This document shows positions 16,949-26,030 of a DNA stretch of 64,000 nt, one piece after another; within the stretch, counting starts at the first letter, position 1, and the number at the start of each line of letters is the position of its first letter. The notes beneath the pieces are model-generated. The model worked only from the letters and a program-made list of their open reading frames with translations. It did not search any database and was not told the origin of the DNA. Where the stretch lies: positions 620,001 through 684,000 of the forward strand of contig CAXXKX010000004.1 in assembly GCA_963676655.2 (NCBI GenBank), given 5' to 3'. The DNA comes from G963676655 sp963676655 (GTDB taxonomy: Bacteria > Verrucomicrobiota > Lentisphaeria > Victivallales > Victivallaceae). The position numbers and the translations under genes are program-made.

Positions 16949-17719
16949 TTATCTGGCCATCCAGCCGCCGTCAACCAGGATGATCGAGCCGTCCATATAA
17001 TCGGACGCGGCTGAAGCAAGGAATACCACCGGCCCGGCAAAATCCTCTGGAGAACCCCAGCGTCCGGCTGGAATACGTTCGAGAATCTGGCGGCTGCGGG
17101 TTTCGTTCGCTCGCAGGGCCGCGGTGTTGTCCGTGGCGATATAGCCGGGCGCAATCGCGTTGACGTTTACCCCTTTGCCGGCCCATTCGTTGGCGAAGGC
17201 TTTGGTCAACTGGCCAACCGCGCCCTTGCTGGCCGCGTAACCCGGAACGGTAATGCCGCCCTGGAAAGTCAGCAGTGACGCGGTAAAGATAATTTTGCCG
17301 CTGCCGCGCTCAACCATGGTTTTGCCGATTTCCCGGGTCAGGATAAACTGCGCACTTTGATTGACTTCTATTACTTTATCCCAATATTCATCAGGATGGG
17401 TCACCGCGGGCTCCCGCAAAATAGTTCCGGCGTTATTGACCAGGATGTCGATACGCGGAAAATCACTTTTGACCTGGTTGATGAAATCATACAGAGATTC
17501 ACGATTCGAGAAATCACAGGAATAGCCTTTGAATTTTCGTCCTAACGCGGATACTTCTTTTTCCACGTCGCTGCCGCTGGTTTCAAGCGTGGCGCTGACG
17601 CCGATTATATCGGCTCCGGCTTCCGCCAGTCCTAACGCCATACCTTTGCCGATACCGCGTTTGCAACCGGTTACTAAAGCTATTTTGCCGTTTAAATTGA
17701 ATTTTTCGAGAACACTCAT
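16949..17719 (-). CDS. kduD: 2-dehydro-3-deoxy-D-gluconate 5-dehydrogenase (KduD)
   Basis: Interconverts 2,5-diketo-3-deoxygluconate and 2-keto-3-deoxygluconate with NAD(H), a step after unsaturated uronates are released from pectin- or glycosaminoglycan-type chains. The 256-residue SDR has the nucleotide loop TGCKRGIGKG (17-26) and catalytic S148, Y161, K165. It matches known KduD proteins closely along its length, for example SFQGGI-like FQGGITVPGYAASK, NVNAIAPGYIATDNT, RIPAGRWG and the C-terminal VDGGWMAR. GGAG precedes the ATG. No kduI isomerase is visible in the window. It links the lyases and GH105 enzymes of this cluster to central metabolism. Confidence 0.9.
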   Translation of the reverse strand: MSVLEKFNLNGKIALVTGCKRGIGKGMALGLAEAGADIIGVSATLETSGSDVEKEVSALGRKFKGYSCDFSNRESLYDFINQVKSDFPRIDILVNNAGTILREPAVTHPDEYWDKVIEVNQSAQFILTREIGKTMVERGSGKIIFTASLLTFQGGITVPGYAASKGAVGQLTKAFANEWAGKGVNVNAIAPGYIATDNTAALRANETRSRQILERIPAGRWGSPEDFAGPVVFLASAASDYMDGSIILVDGGWMAR

Positions 17720-17866
17720 TTTTCTGCTCCTTTTCGTCTAGATTTAACTTTTACCTGAATCAGTGATAAATTTATTGTTATTCGTTATAAAGTATTGTTT
17801 TTTAAAAATTAACGTGTTTTTTTACTTTCACCCGCTGGGTGACGTAAAAAATCCGTACGAATTTAC

Positions 17867-17887
17867 CATTATGGAAAGTCCATAATG
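17867..17887. promoter_or_regulatory. Perfect 9-bp palindrome between the alcohol dehydrogenase and kduD
   Basis: cattatgga and tccataatg flank a three-base loop. It lies about 150 bp upstream of kduD and about 90 bp past the preceding gene. No T run follows on either strand, so an operator or RNA processing hairpin is likelier than a terminator. A second, smaller hairpin (tcaccc-gct-gggtga, 17828-17842) lies nearby. Confidence 0.35.
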
Positions 17888-17979
17888 TCACATCTACTTC
17901 GTTATCTTCAATTTGCAGTATGTCAATACAGCGGCATTTTGATGCCTCGTATCTGTAACATTCTGAACTTTTCACGGAT

Positions 17980-18993
17980 TCAGGTTTTAATTAATACTTT
18001 CATGGCGGTCGAATTACCTTCGAATGATTCGAATGCGGCCTGGATGTCGTCCAGCTCATATACCCCGGAAATAACGGCTTCCAGGGGCAGGGAGCCGGAT
18101 GCCGCCAGTTCAATTGCCCGGTCATAATCTTCATGCTCATAAACCCGGGCGCCAATCATTTCCAACTCGCGCCAGAAGAATTTGAAAAGAGTGACCGGTT
18201 GCGGTTGACTGTAAATCCCCACCAGCAAAATACGACCACGTGGCCTGACCAGTTCGGTCATCACTTCGGCTCCGGCGGCGGAGGCGGTAACTTCAAAAAC
18301 AACATCAGCGCCGACTCCGCCGGTTAACTCATTAACACGCTCAAGCAAATCCCCCTGCATCGGATTAAAGGTGGAGAAGCCGAGTTTTTCAGCCAGTTCA
18401 AGCCGGTATTCGCTGATTTCGGATATCAGTATTTCCGCCCCGGCGGCTCGCGCCACCATCGCTACCAGCAGACCGATCGGACCGCCGCCAAGAACGACAA
18501 CACGTTCCCCGGCGGCGACTCTGGCCCTGCGGACATCATGGCATGCCACTGCCAGCGGTTCGATCAGGGCCGCGAGTTTCAAAGACATATCATCGGGACA
18601 TTTGTGCAGAGTATCAGCCGGAACCGTCCAGTATTCCTGAAACGCGCCTTCCGTATCGATGCCCATAAATTTCAAGTTAGGGCAGATATGATTATGACCC
18701 GCCGCGCAGGTGGCACATTTGCCGCACCACTGTAACGGGCGAACCACAACTTTGTCGCCGGGAGCGAAACCTTTTACGTTGCTGCCGACTTCAGCCACCG
18801 TTCCTGAGGTTTCATGGCCGATTGATTGCGGAATATTGACCCGCTGGTCCATTTTACCGTGAAAAATATGCAAGTCGGTTCCACAAATACCGCAGTAAGC
18901 GATTTTGACTTTTACATCATCCGGCCCGACTGTACCTTCCGGGCACTGCGCGATCTTGAATGTTTTATTTCCCTGATATAACGCTGTTTTCAT
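17980..18993 (-). CDS. Zinc-dependent alcohol/polyol dehydrogenase (MDR family)
   Basis: Predicted NAD(P)-dependent oxidation of a sugar alcohol or sugar acid hydroxyl in the cytoplasm. With MKTALY as start (18993, GGA in the upstream codons) it has 337 residues. Catalytic zinc ligands are in GICGTDLH (Cys37) and GHETSG. A structural zinc lobe CGKCATCAAGHNHIC is intact. The Rossmann loop is VLGGGPIGLL. This is the sorbitol/threonine dehydrogenase type. A start four codons earlier (19005) is possible. It lies between a heparinase-like gene and kduD, so it probably acts on a lyase-derived sugar; the exact substrate is not readable. Confidence 0.85.
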   Translation of the reverse strand: MKTALYQGNKTFKIAQCPEGTVGPDDVKVKIAYCGICGTDLHIFHGKMDQRVNIPQSIGHETSGTVAEVGSNVKGFAPGDKVVVRPLQWCGKCATCAAGHNHICPNLKFMGIDTEGAFQEYWTVPADTLHKCPDDMSLKLAALIEPLAVACHDVRRARVAAGERVVVLGGGPIGLLVAMVARAAGAEILISEISEYRLELAEKLGFSTFNPMQGDLLERVNELTGGVGADVVFEVTASAAGAEVMTELVRPRGRILLVGIYSQPQPVTLFKFFWRELEMIGARVYEHEDYDRAIELAASGSLPLEAVISGVYELDDIQAAFESFEGNSTAMKVLIKT

Positions 18994-19044
18994 TTCATTT
19001 TCCATTGTTTTGTTTAACTATAATTCTTGCGAAATGCGAATATT

Positions 19045-19145
19045 AACCACGAAAAACACGAAAAGTCACGAAAAAGTTTTTTTATTTTTCAACTTGCGCT
19101 GAAAACTTAAACACTTCTCTGTATTACTCTGTGTTTTCCGTGTTA
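19045..19145. repeat. CACGAAAA-type intergenic repeats
   Basis: CACGAAAA occurs three times at 19048, 19057 and 19067, followed by a T-rich stretch and ctgtgttttccgtgtt. Similar low-complexity blocks recur between genes in various bacterial genomes; no function is known to me. Confidence 0.4.
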
Positions 19146-19168
19146 CAATTTATATATTGATTAGTCTC

Positions 19169-21238
19169 TTATTTAACTTTTTTAAGCTTCCAGGTTCCTG
19201 CCGAGTCAGGGGCAATGACATATCCCCTGTCCGCAACCGTTTCGATGAGCGTGATTTTATTGTCATCCAACTGGATTTGCCAGTTGCACCAGCGCTGATG
19301 TCCCTCTAAGGAAAACAGCTTGTCCGACTCTTTTTTCAGATGCCAGCCGGCAGACGCTCCGTAGGAATCAACCGTGGCCGCGTGTGCAACAATCCGGAAT
19401 CCGGATGTTTCCGGCTCGGTCCAGTTGTACATGATGCCGCTGCCTGCGACATTTTCACCCAGTTGGTTCGGTAACGGATGATAGGCGTCATGCACATAGG
19501 CATATCCCGGTCCGCTCAGCTTGCCGTTGCCAAGATGAAAAAACTTCATGCCGGCATTGCCGCGCCTGGCAACAAGACGGTCTTTATAAGCCGTTTTATG
19601 TTCCAGTTGACCGTCACGATTATTAAGCAGCCAGTACCAGCGGGTTGCCACGGTTTCAGCAGAATCGATCCGGTCAACAAAAAAGATTGCATGTTCTCCG
19701 GCCATAATGCAGAAGCGTTCAAATTTTTCAATCGGAGAGCCGTAAGCCTTTGCCGCATCGGCGGCGAAGACGCAGACGTCATCGATTTTATCCGCCAACA
19801 GGGAATGACTCAGGCCTGTAACGGGAGGTTCGACGCTTAATGAGCCCTCAAGCACCCGGCGCGGCCGGCAAGTTGTTTGCTCCAGTTCCCGGGCCGGATT
19901 GCCGTAACTGTCTTTCTTCAGAATGAAAGTACAGGTGTTGTGACTGGAGGTCTTGACATTCAGCTTATGCACACCGCTGCGGTAGCAACAATGTCCGGGA
20001 TCAACCAGAAGGCGTTCACGGTTGTGGACCAGGATAACGCTGTTCAGGTCCTCATGATGATGCCCGACGTCATGTAATGGTCCCGGTGCGCCGTGAAATG
20101 CGAGAATCGTTCTTCCGGAACTCCAGGAATTCCGGTTAACGCAGTCACCGTTACTGAAACAGGCGAAGTCCGGTATATTAAGCTGTTCAGGCGATAATGC
20201 CGCCGCGGCACGCGGATAGTACAGCAGGGTAAACAAGCCGTAGCGGTTAAGAAAGCCGAACGAATTCCGGTCGAATGGTCCCTGACTCGGGTTTTCGATA
20301 TAAAATTGGTCAAACATCCACCGGGCCAAGCCGGCAATTTCCGGCAATGAATCTTTGACAATGGCGGATATATGCATTAATCCATCCGGGTCCGGACCGC
20401 AAATCGCGCTGCTGTCGTTGAAGTTGACAAAACGCGGACGCGGATATTCACCCCAGCCGCTCATCGGTTTGTTGTAAAGGTAATTATGCACATACCAGTT
20501 AACCAGCCTTGCGTACGGCTCGATGGTAAGGATTTCTTCCGGAGCTGCTTTGGAACGCGCCAGAGCTTCCCGGGTCAGCATCAAGCCGAAAGTACAGTAA
20601 TTGGCATATTGAAACGATTCCCCGTAGGATCCGTCAGGCTGAATGGAATCCAGGCAGAGAGTATATTTTTGTACTGCGTAAGCCAACGCCTCCCGGTCAT
20701 CGACGACTGCGGCGGCCACACTCATTCCGGCCAGCAGAATACTGGTCCAATTGGTCAGATAGTTTGCCTGTTTCAGTTTGACTTGACATAGCGGAATTGC
20801 TTTCTCACGGAGGGCGTTGGTTATTTCAACTGTTTCTTCCGGGGAAAATATTTCCGGCAGCAGATCAAAAGCAATGGCAACCCCGGCAGCAAGATGCGCG
20901 GTTTCCAGATTTCCGCCGGGAGGTTGAGCAGTATGGTTGCGAAACTTAGGGCCGATCCAGTCAGCCCCGGAACATCGCGCTATGCTCATAACCACATCAT
21001 GCAGCCATTTTTTTGCTGAATCTGAATTGCGTTGAACGACACAGACAAACGCCGTTTCAGTCAGACACTCGCAGCAGTTGTGCCACCATTCAGTGGTAGT
21101 GCCAAGTCCGGATAATCCGGGTGACGCAATATACTTTTCCACTCGTTCTATTATGCCCCGATACAGGTTGTCATAACCCGGCTGCATCACCGATTGACGG
21201 ATTATTTCCAGTTCATCCGCGCTAATGAAAATACTCAT
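19169..21238 (-). CDS. Heparinase II/III-like polysaccharide lyase
   Basis: Probable lyase that cuts uronate-containing chains by beta-elimination, leaving an unsaturated end. The 689-residue protein has an N-terminal alpha/alpha toroid (about 1-370) with NYLTNW and DGSYGESFQYANY. A C-terminal beta-sandwich opens with HHHEDLNSVILVHNRE (His393-395) and LLVDPGH, the usual heparinase II/III signature. No signal peptide is present, unlike the other two lyase-like proteins here, so it may work on imported oligosaccharides. Family level (PL12/15/17/21 type) cannot be fixed by eye. It is 18 bp downstream of an SDR gene in a tight operon. Confidence 0.85.
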   Translation of the reverse strand: MSIFISADELEIIRQSVMQPGYDNLYRGIIERVEKYIASPGLSGLGTTTEWWHNCCECLTETAFVCVVQRNSDSAKKWLHDVVMSIARCSGADWIGPKFRNHTAQPPGGNLETAHLAAGVAIAFDLLPEIFSPEETVEITNALREKAIPLCQVKLKQANYLTNWTSILLAGMSVAAAVVDDREALAYAVQKYTLCLDSIQPDGSYGESFQYANYCTFGLMLTREALARSKAAPEEILTIEPYARLVNWYVHNYLYNKPMSGWGEYPRPRFVNFNDSSAICGPDPDGLMHISAIVKDSLPEIAGLARWMFDQFYIENPSQGPFDRNSFGFLNRYGLFTLLYYPRAAAALSPEQLNIPDFACFSNGDCVNRNSWSSGRTILAFHGAPGPLHDVGHHHEDLNSVILVHNRERLLVDPGHCCYRSGVHKLNVKTSSHNTCTFILKKDSYGNPARELEQTTCRPRRVLEGSLSVEPPVTGLSHSLLADKIDDVCVFAADAAKAYGSPIEKFERFCIMAGEHAIFFVDRIDSAETVATRWYWLLNNRDGQLEHKTAYKDRLVARRGNAGMKFFHLGNGKLSGPGYAYVHDAYHPLPNQLGENVAGSGIMYNWTEPETSGFRIVAHAATVDSYGASAGWHLKKESDKLFSLEGHQRWCNWQIQLDDNKITLIETVADRGYVIAPDSAGTWKLKKVK

Positions 21239-21256
21239 GATAAGTTTTCTTTTAGT

Positions 21257-21988
21257 TTATTTTGCAAGCCAGTGGATACTGTCGAAATTGATTTCCCTGA
21301 TTACGACATAATCCGGGGTAGACAGGATCATTTTAATGACGTTGGCAACATCATCCACTGAAAGGAACTTATCACGCGGAACCTCGCGGTCGCCCCAGTA
21401 ATTGCTGTTAACCGGTCCCGGATTGATGTCGGTTACCTTGATGCCGTGTTTCAAAACCTGGTCCGCCAGGCCGCTGCTGATGCCGCGAGCCCCGAATTTG
21501 CTGGCGCAATAGAGCGGAGCCCCCGGATTGGTACGCTGCCCTGCCATGGAGATCAAAGTCATAATGTGACCCTTGCCGGACGCTTTCATGTCCGCAAGCG
21601 CTTCCCGGGTACACAACAGGACTCCGGTCATATTGACATCGACCATTTTCCGGTAAACCGCCAAATCAAAATCCGCCAGGTCGGGAGTCGGCAGTCCCAA
21701 TCCTGCGTTGTTCAGAAGCACTTCGACCGGTCCGAATTGTTCCCGGCATGCGGTAAACGCCGCTTTGACGACGTTTTCGTCCGCGACGCTTCCGATTTCA
21801 TAAGCAAAAGCCCCTTCCGGCATCATCGTTGCTGTTTCGGATAGGCCTTCACTGTTAATGTCCAGTGAAAATATTTTAGCTCCGCACTCTGCCAGCAGCA
21901 GGGCCGTCGCACGGCCGATTCCGCTGCCCGCGCCGCTGATAAAAATTACTTTGTCTTGAATTGCTTCCGCACTGTAAGCATTATTCAT
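21257..21988 (-). CDS. SDR family oxidoreductase
   Basis: A classical short-chain dehydrogenase/reductase, 243 residues. It has the cofactor loop SGAGSGIGRA (about 19-28), NNAGLG, and the catalytic serine and YCASK motif. The cofactor preference (D53-like acidic residue after beta2, SLDINSEG) suggests NAD. AAGGAG lies before the ATG. It sits 18 bp after rraA-like and 18 bp before a lyase gene, so it most likely reduces or oxidises a sugar-acid intermediate. It is not a KduD duplicate: the C-terminal half differs. Confidence 0.82.
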   Translation of the reverse strand: MNNAYSAEAIQDKVIFISGAGSGIGRATALLLAECGAKIFSLDINSEGLSETATMMPEGAFAYEIGSVADENVVKAAFTACREQFGPVEVLLNNAGLGLPTPDLADFDLAVYRKMVDVNMTGVLLCTREALADMKASGKGHIMTLISMAGQRTNPGAPLYCASKFGARGISSGLADQVLKHGIKVTDINPGPVNSNYWGDREVPRDKFLSVDDVANVIKMILSTPDYVVIREINFDSIHWLAK

Positions 21989-22006
21989 TGTATAAAACTC
22001 CTTGAT

Positions 22007-22684
22007 TTAAAAATAGCCGCCGTTGGACACGACTTCTGTCGGTCTCATGCCGCAATTGACCATATCCCTGATATCGTCTTCCTTGTTCAATATTTTTTCG
22101 GCTCTTATCAATACATCGTATGCAATGTCCTGCGGCACACATACCACGCCGTCGATGTCTCCGAAAATCCAGTCTCCGGGATTGATTGTCACTTCTCCTA
22201 TTCTAACCGGTTTCTGATAGTAATACATGCGAAAACGCCCGAGCATTCCGACGCTGGTCCGATACTGATGAAAAATCGGAAAGTCCTGTTTCAGGATTGC
22301 CTGGGTGTCGCGGATGCCGTTGATGAATGCGCCGCGGCAGCCGGCTTTGATCGCGGCCATCGTCATTACTTCACCCCATTGGGCCGTGATGGTATCCCCG
22401 GAGCAATCCCACATAACAATTGAGTCCTCGTGGAGGTCTTCCAGCATTTCCGCCCGCATTTCGAATTCGCCGTCGGTGGTGATATCCGGAGCGCCTTTGA
22501 TGGTGAATGCCATTCCCGCCATTTTCATGTCTGGATCCAGCGGCAGATACGATGACGGCAGCGCACAGTTTACGTTGTGGTCGAACCGCATGACGTCATT
22601 GACTGCCGGCACATACAGCTTCAAATACCGTTCCCGCAGTTCTGCTGTTGATATCGGCCATTTTTCTATGACTGGTTTAATCAT
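22007..22684 (-). CDS. RraA-like family protein (aldolase/decarboxylase fold)
   Basis: RraA-fold proteins include 4-hydroxy-4-methyl-2-oxoglutarate/oxaloacetate aldolases and an RNase E inhibitor; next to glycan genes they are usually taken to be metabolic. The 225-residue protein has WGEVMTMAAIKAGCRGAFINGIRDT (quoted in parts: WGEVMTMAA, GCRGAFINGIRD), where the final Arg-Asp pair and upstream glycine loop form the metal-dependent active site. GDIDGVVCVP near the C-terminus is also typical. It lies inside the SDR-lyase operon, so cleavage of a 2-keto acid made from sugar acids is a reasonable inference. Start has only a weak ribosome site. Confidence 0.82.
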   Translation of the reverse strand: MIKPVIEKWPISTAELRERYLKLYVPAVNDVMRFDHNVNCALPSSYLPLDPDMKMAGMAFTIKGAPDITTDGEFEMRAEMLEDLHEDSIVMWDCSGDTITAQWGEVMTMAAIKAGCRGAFINGIRDTQAILKQDFPIFHQYRTSVGMLGRFRMYYYQKPVRIGEVTINPGDWIFGDIDGVVCVPQDIAYDVLIRAEKILNKEDDIRDMVNCGMRPTEVVSNGGYF

Positions 22685-22754
22685 AATTACTGCTTTCTGT
22701 TAGTTTTCCTGTCTGAATTGTTATTTGTATAGTAAGTTTCCATAGATTGGATTC

Positions 22755-24899
22755 TTACTTGTTTACCAGTCCCTTGTCGTCGTACAATACGACTTTTTGG
22801 ATTTGTTTCCCGTCCCGGTAATAAACACATTGCATACTTCCCTGAGCAATTTGTTGACCGGGGGCGGAAAAACTTATTTCATATTTTTCTTTGTCCAGGC
22901 TGATGATTATTACTTTTGAGCCTGAATGTTTTTCTTCTACCGCGTTCCAACCCGGAGGGCCGAAAACCGAATAAAACGACGTATTGTCAGTTTTACCGGT
23001 GTTCCGGCAGAGCCAGAACAGTGACGAGCCCATTTTCCCTTCGTTTGGAGCGCCGGGGAAGTATGAATATCCCTTGTGCATAATACCTTTGCCGAAAGAA
23101 TATTCCGCTTTGGCGTCAGAAACCGTAAAGACTTTTAAAGCCACATCTCTGCGTTTGTATTCAATCATGTCTTGAGCCAGTTTTGTCATTTTTCCGATGC
23201 CGTCATAATTGTTGAAGTAAAAACGCCAGTTGACAGTGTCGTTGTTCCGTTTTTTGATCATTTCGTCCCACATGACAAAGATACGCGGCTTCTTGATGCA
23301 GAGGATGCGTCGCCGTACTCTTTGCGGCGGCGGATTTTCCTTATTATAAGACTCGGCCGCTTCATTGACCAGAGAGGCGAAATCGGCGGTATTTCCGACT
23401 GACAACATCTTTGCGACGGCTTTTTTATTCTGGTTTTTATTGCCGAAATTGACCGCACAATGCGATGAAATCAATTTGTCGTAGCTATTATGCAAAGGAT
23501 TCCGGTAACTTGCCCGGCCCGGGGTATTGAGCATCAGTTCTCCATCCTGAATCAGCATAATTGCATTGCGGTTGGGATAATTATGGGCCCATTTTGTTTT
23601 TCCGCCGCCGCCGCTGCGCATTGCCAGCATGATCTCCTTGAATGGACTCCAGCCCAGCCGGATGAAGCCGATACCGCAGTCAAAATATTTTGCCGCCGGT
23701 AATTTCAGTTCTTCCGGCGAAACCGGTTTAAGGGATGATTTATCAAAGATTATCCGCATTAACATCGAATCAAAATCATAGCGCCCGCCGCTGAAACGCT
23801 GGTTGAGCCAAAGTCCAAGACCGTTATTAAATGCGTATGAGAGGTAGGTACACATCGCTTGATGCGGGATACACGGGAAATCGCCGTCACCGAAATTGAC
23901 CCCGATAGCGGAACGTCCGTTGGTTGGATGTTTTGGGGCGCAATAGTTGTAAACCAGATATTCCAGTGTGCCTTTAAGATGGGTTCCCTGCGCGAATTCG
24001 ATGGCTTTTTCTTTGCCCTGAGCAATTGCGCCGGGGATGAAATTGGCAACACCAAACCAGAGATAGGACAACGGTTCGTTATAGCTGCCGTCGTCCTCAA
24101 ATGCCGTCAACCACTTTTTTAAACCATCGGCTGCAAGTTCCTCCGCTTTCTTTTCGCCCAGGACCCGGGCAACGATTATCCCGCTCCCGGCCATTGCCGC
24201 CTGCCAGTTGCTGTAATGATCCCTGGGAACTTCCAGAAAGCGCATGATCGGATACATGACTTTGACTCGAATGGCTTCTCTCATGAATTTATCTTCATCC
24301 GGGGTCCATAATCCACGGGTCCAGAGCCAGGCTGTCGCGATGCCGCTTCCGGCACTGCCGGTTTCAAGGCCGCCTACCGGATATTCCGGATTGTACTTGC
24401 GAAGATGCGAATGGATCCAGAAACTCATCGGTCGCTTTGCCGCGTCAAGGATGATTGCTTTCAGAGCCCGCCCCAGTTCTTTGTCGCCGGTGCACATCCA
24501 GACAAACGCCGGAATTTTCAGTCCGCCCAGCTTGTAAATATATTTTTCGTCTTTTCCTTTTGGTTTGTAATAGGATTGGATGGTTTTTTTTGCTTTGACG
24601 GTAAGCCAGCCCCAGGTCTTTCTGGCTTTTTCATCTTTTTTCAGAATCTCCGGCAAACGGGCAATTTCCTCTCTGGAAAAGTATAGCGCTGCGCCGCCGA
24701 GGTCAAGTTTTTTCAAACGCTCCTCATTCAGTTTCAGATTCATTTTTCCGAGCGGCTTGGAAAATTTGAACTGGTGAGTCAGATTTTTATCTTCAAACGC
24801 CCTGGGCGCTGGTTTGACGTTCCATGGTTCTTTTGCCGTTGCCATTTGGAATATGCTGAATATGCCGGCTGTTGCCATTATATGTTTTATCTTAACCAT
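22755..24899 (-). CDS. Exported heparinase II/III-like protein
   Basis: A 714-residue exported protein with a signal peptide of about 22 residues (MATAGIFSIFQMATA). An alpha/alpha toroid region follows (about 90-400, including HYSNWQAAMAGSG and EDDGSYNEPLSYLW). A C-terminal beta domain contains WAHNYPNRNAIMLIQDGE and LNTPGRASYRNP in place of the common H-x-H-x-D cluster. It is predicted to be a lyase on uronate-bearing glycans outside the inner membrane. The altered signature suggests a distinct subfamily or loss of standard catalysis. AAGGAA precedes the start. It directly follows a GH105 gene (17-bp gap). Confidence 0.8.
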   Translation of the reverse strand: MVKIKHIMATAGIFSIFQMATAKEPWNVKPAPRAFEDKNLTHQFKFSKPLGKMNLKLNEERLKKLDLGGAALYFSREEIARLPEILKKDEKARKTWGWLTVKAKKTIQSYYKPKGKDEKYIYKLGGLKIPAFVWMCTGDKELGRALKAIILDAAKRPMSFWIHSHLRKYNPEYPVGGLETGSAGSGIATAWLWTRGLWTPDEDKFMREAIRVKVMYPIMRFLEVPRDHYSNWQAAMAGSGIIVARVLGEKKAEELAADGLKKWLTAFEDDGSYNEPLSYLWFGVANFIPGAIAQGKEKAIEFAQGTHLKGTLEYLVYNYCAPKHPTNGRSAIGVNFGDGDFPCIPHQAMCTYLSYAFNNGLGLWLNQRFSGGRYDFDSMLMRIIFDKSSLKPVSPEELKLPAAKYFDCGIGFIRLGWSPFKEIMLAMRSGGGGKTKWAHNYPNRNAIMLIQDGELMLNTPGRASYRNPLHNSYDKLISSHCAVNFGNKNQNKKAVAKMLSVGNTADFASLVNEAAESYNKENPPPQRVRRRILCIKKPRIFVMWDEMIKKRNNDTVNWRFYFNNYDGIGKMTKLAQDMIEYKRRDVALKVFTVSDAKAEYSFGKGIMHKGYSYFPGAPNEGKMGSSLFWLCRNTGKTDNTSFYSVFGPPGWNAVEEKHSGSKVIIISLDKEKYEISFSAPGQQIAQGSMQCVYYRDGKQIQKVVLYDDKGLVNK

Positions 24900-24916
24900 C
24901 AGACTTATTTCCTTTT

Positions 24917-25990
24917 TTAATTTATTTCAAATTGAGTTAGTCCTAGTGCCGCGGCCTGCCCAAATGCCAGTACGACCGGACCGAATCCGTGACAATTGTT
25001 AGTTGCAAACGGATGAGCTGCATATTCAGCTTTAGTTCCCATTCCCGGTGAGATTACCCCCGTGCAGGTGTTATAAACCGAACCGTCCGGTTCAATATAA
25101 CTCATATAACCGCGTAAACCGCATTCCAGCTTTTCTTTGTATTGAGTTTTTACCAGATTTAATTGAAGAGCCACTCCCAGCGCGTAAAGGATTTTTCCGG
25201 AACCGGAAGTCTCCACATAGGAATCGTAATCGGTTATTTCCTGATGCCACATGCCGTTTTCATCCTGAAAATTCAAACATGCTTCCAGCAGGTCCACAAA
25301 TACTTTCTCCGTTTCTTTCCGGCGTGGATAATCCTCCGGCAGCCCCCTTACCAGTTCCGCCAGTGCGAAAATTCCCCAGCCGTTGCCGCGACTCCAATGG
25401 TCTTCAGACATCTGCATGGGATCTTTCTCCTGCTGCCATTCACCGCAGAAGCCGCGGCTTTGATGAACCAGTTCGTTTTCGGGATCACGGAATACCTCGA
25501 TCATCCGCAGGGTTTGATCAATCGCTTCCTCTATCCAGTCATGGCGGTTAAAATGAACTCCAGCATGGACCAGGAACGGGCTGACCGCCGCCGCCACGTC
25601 AATCCAGATACGCGGCGGATCGTTAGGCTCCCAGAACTGACTCGAAAAAATTCCTTCTTTACTCCTCGGGCAATTCTCTATCAAATCCTCGGCTTTTTCC
25701 TCCACAACCGCTTCCGCATTCCGGAAAAATCCGTTACGCAGCAGCAGCGCAGTAGCGGAACCGCCGACATTGTAGAGTTTAAATGCGCCCATTCGCCGAG
25801 TGACTTCTCCATTGATGAACGGAGTTAAATGCTCTTCCAGACGATCCATAAAACATGGCTTTCTGTTCCATAGCCACAAACGGGCCATCCCGTAGAGAGA
25901 TATGATGCCTGAATAGCTGTCTAAGTCGGATATCAAACAATGTTTGTCAAAGGCTTTTTTCGCAATTTCGATAGTACTGATAGTTGTCAT
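24917..25990 (-). CDS. GH105/GH88-type unsaturated uronyl hydrolase
   Basis: Hydrates and releases the 4,5-unsaturated uronate that lyases leave at chain ends. The 357-residue alpha/alpha barrel has the catalytic aspartate in WIDVAAAVSPF (Asp131, equivalent to Asp143 of YteR). It also has the substrate-pocket motif WSRGNGWG and YVETSGSG. There is no signal peptide, so it is a cytoplasmic enzyme. It lies between the pseudopilin (26031-26795) and a lyase. A second, related but diverged copy is encoded at 28267-29346, so two linkages or positions may be processed. Confidence 0.88.
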   Translation of the reverse strand: MTTISTIEIAKKAFDKHCLISDLDSYSGIISLYGMARLWLWNRKPCFMDRLEEHLTPFINGEVTRRMGAFKLYNVGGSATALLLRNGFFRNAEAVVEEKAEDLIENCPRSKEGIFSSQFWEPNDPPRIWIDVAAAVSPFLVHAGVHFNRHDWIEEAIDQTLRMIEVFRDPENELVHQSRGFCGEWQQEKDPMQMSEDHWSRGNGWGIFALAELVRGLPEDYPRRKETEKVFVDLLEACLNFQDENGMWHQEITDYDSYVETSGSGKILYALGVALQLNLVKTQYKEKLECGLRGYMSYIEPDGSVYNTCTGVISPGMGTKAEYAAHPFATNNCHGFGPVVLAFGQAAALGLTQFEIN

Positions 25991-26030
25991 TAGTTAATTT
26001 TTTCCGTTAATGATTTTAAGGTTATGGTAA

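Noticed and set aside
17828..17842. Hairpin tcaccc-gct-gggtga as a terminator
   Set aside because: A-rich, not T-rich, sequence follows on both strands.
25163..25828. 221-codon plus-strand reading frame
   Set aside because: Antisense shadow of the GH105 gene with intact catalytic Asp131.
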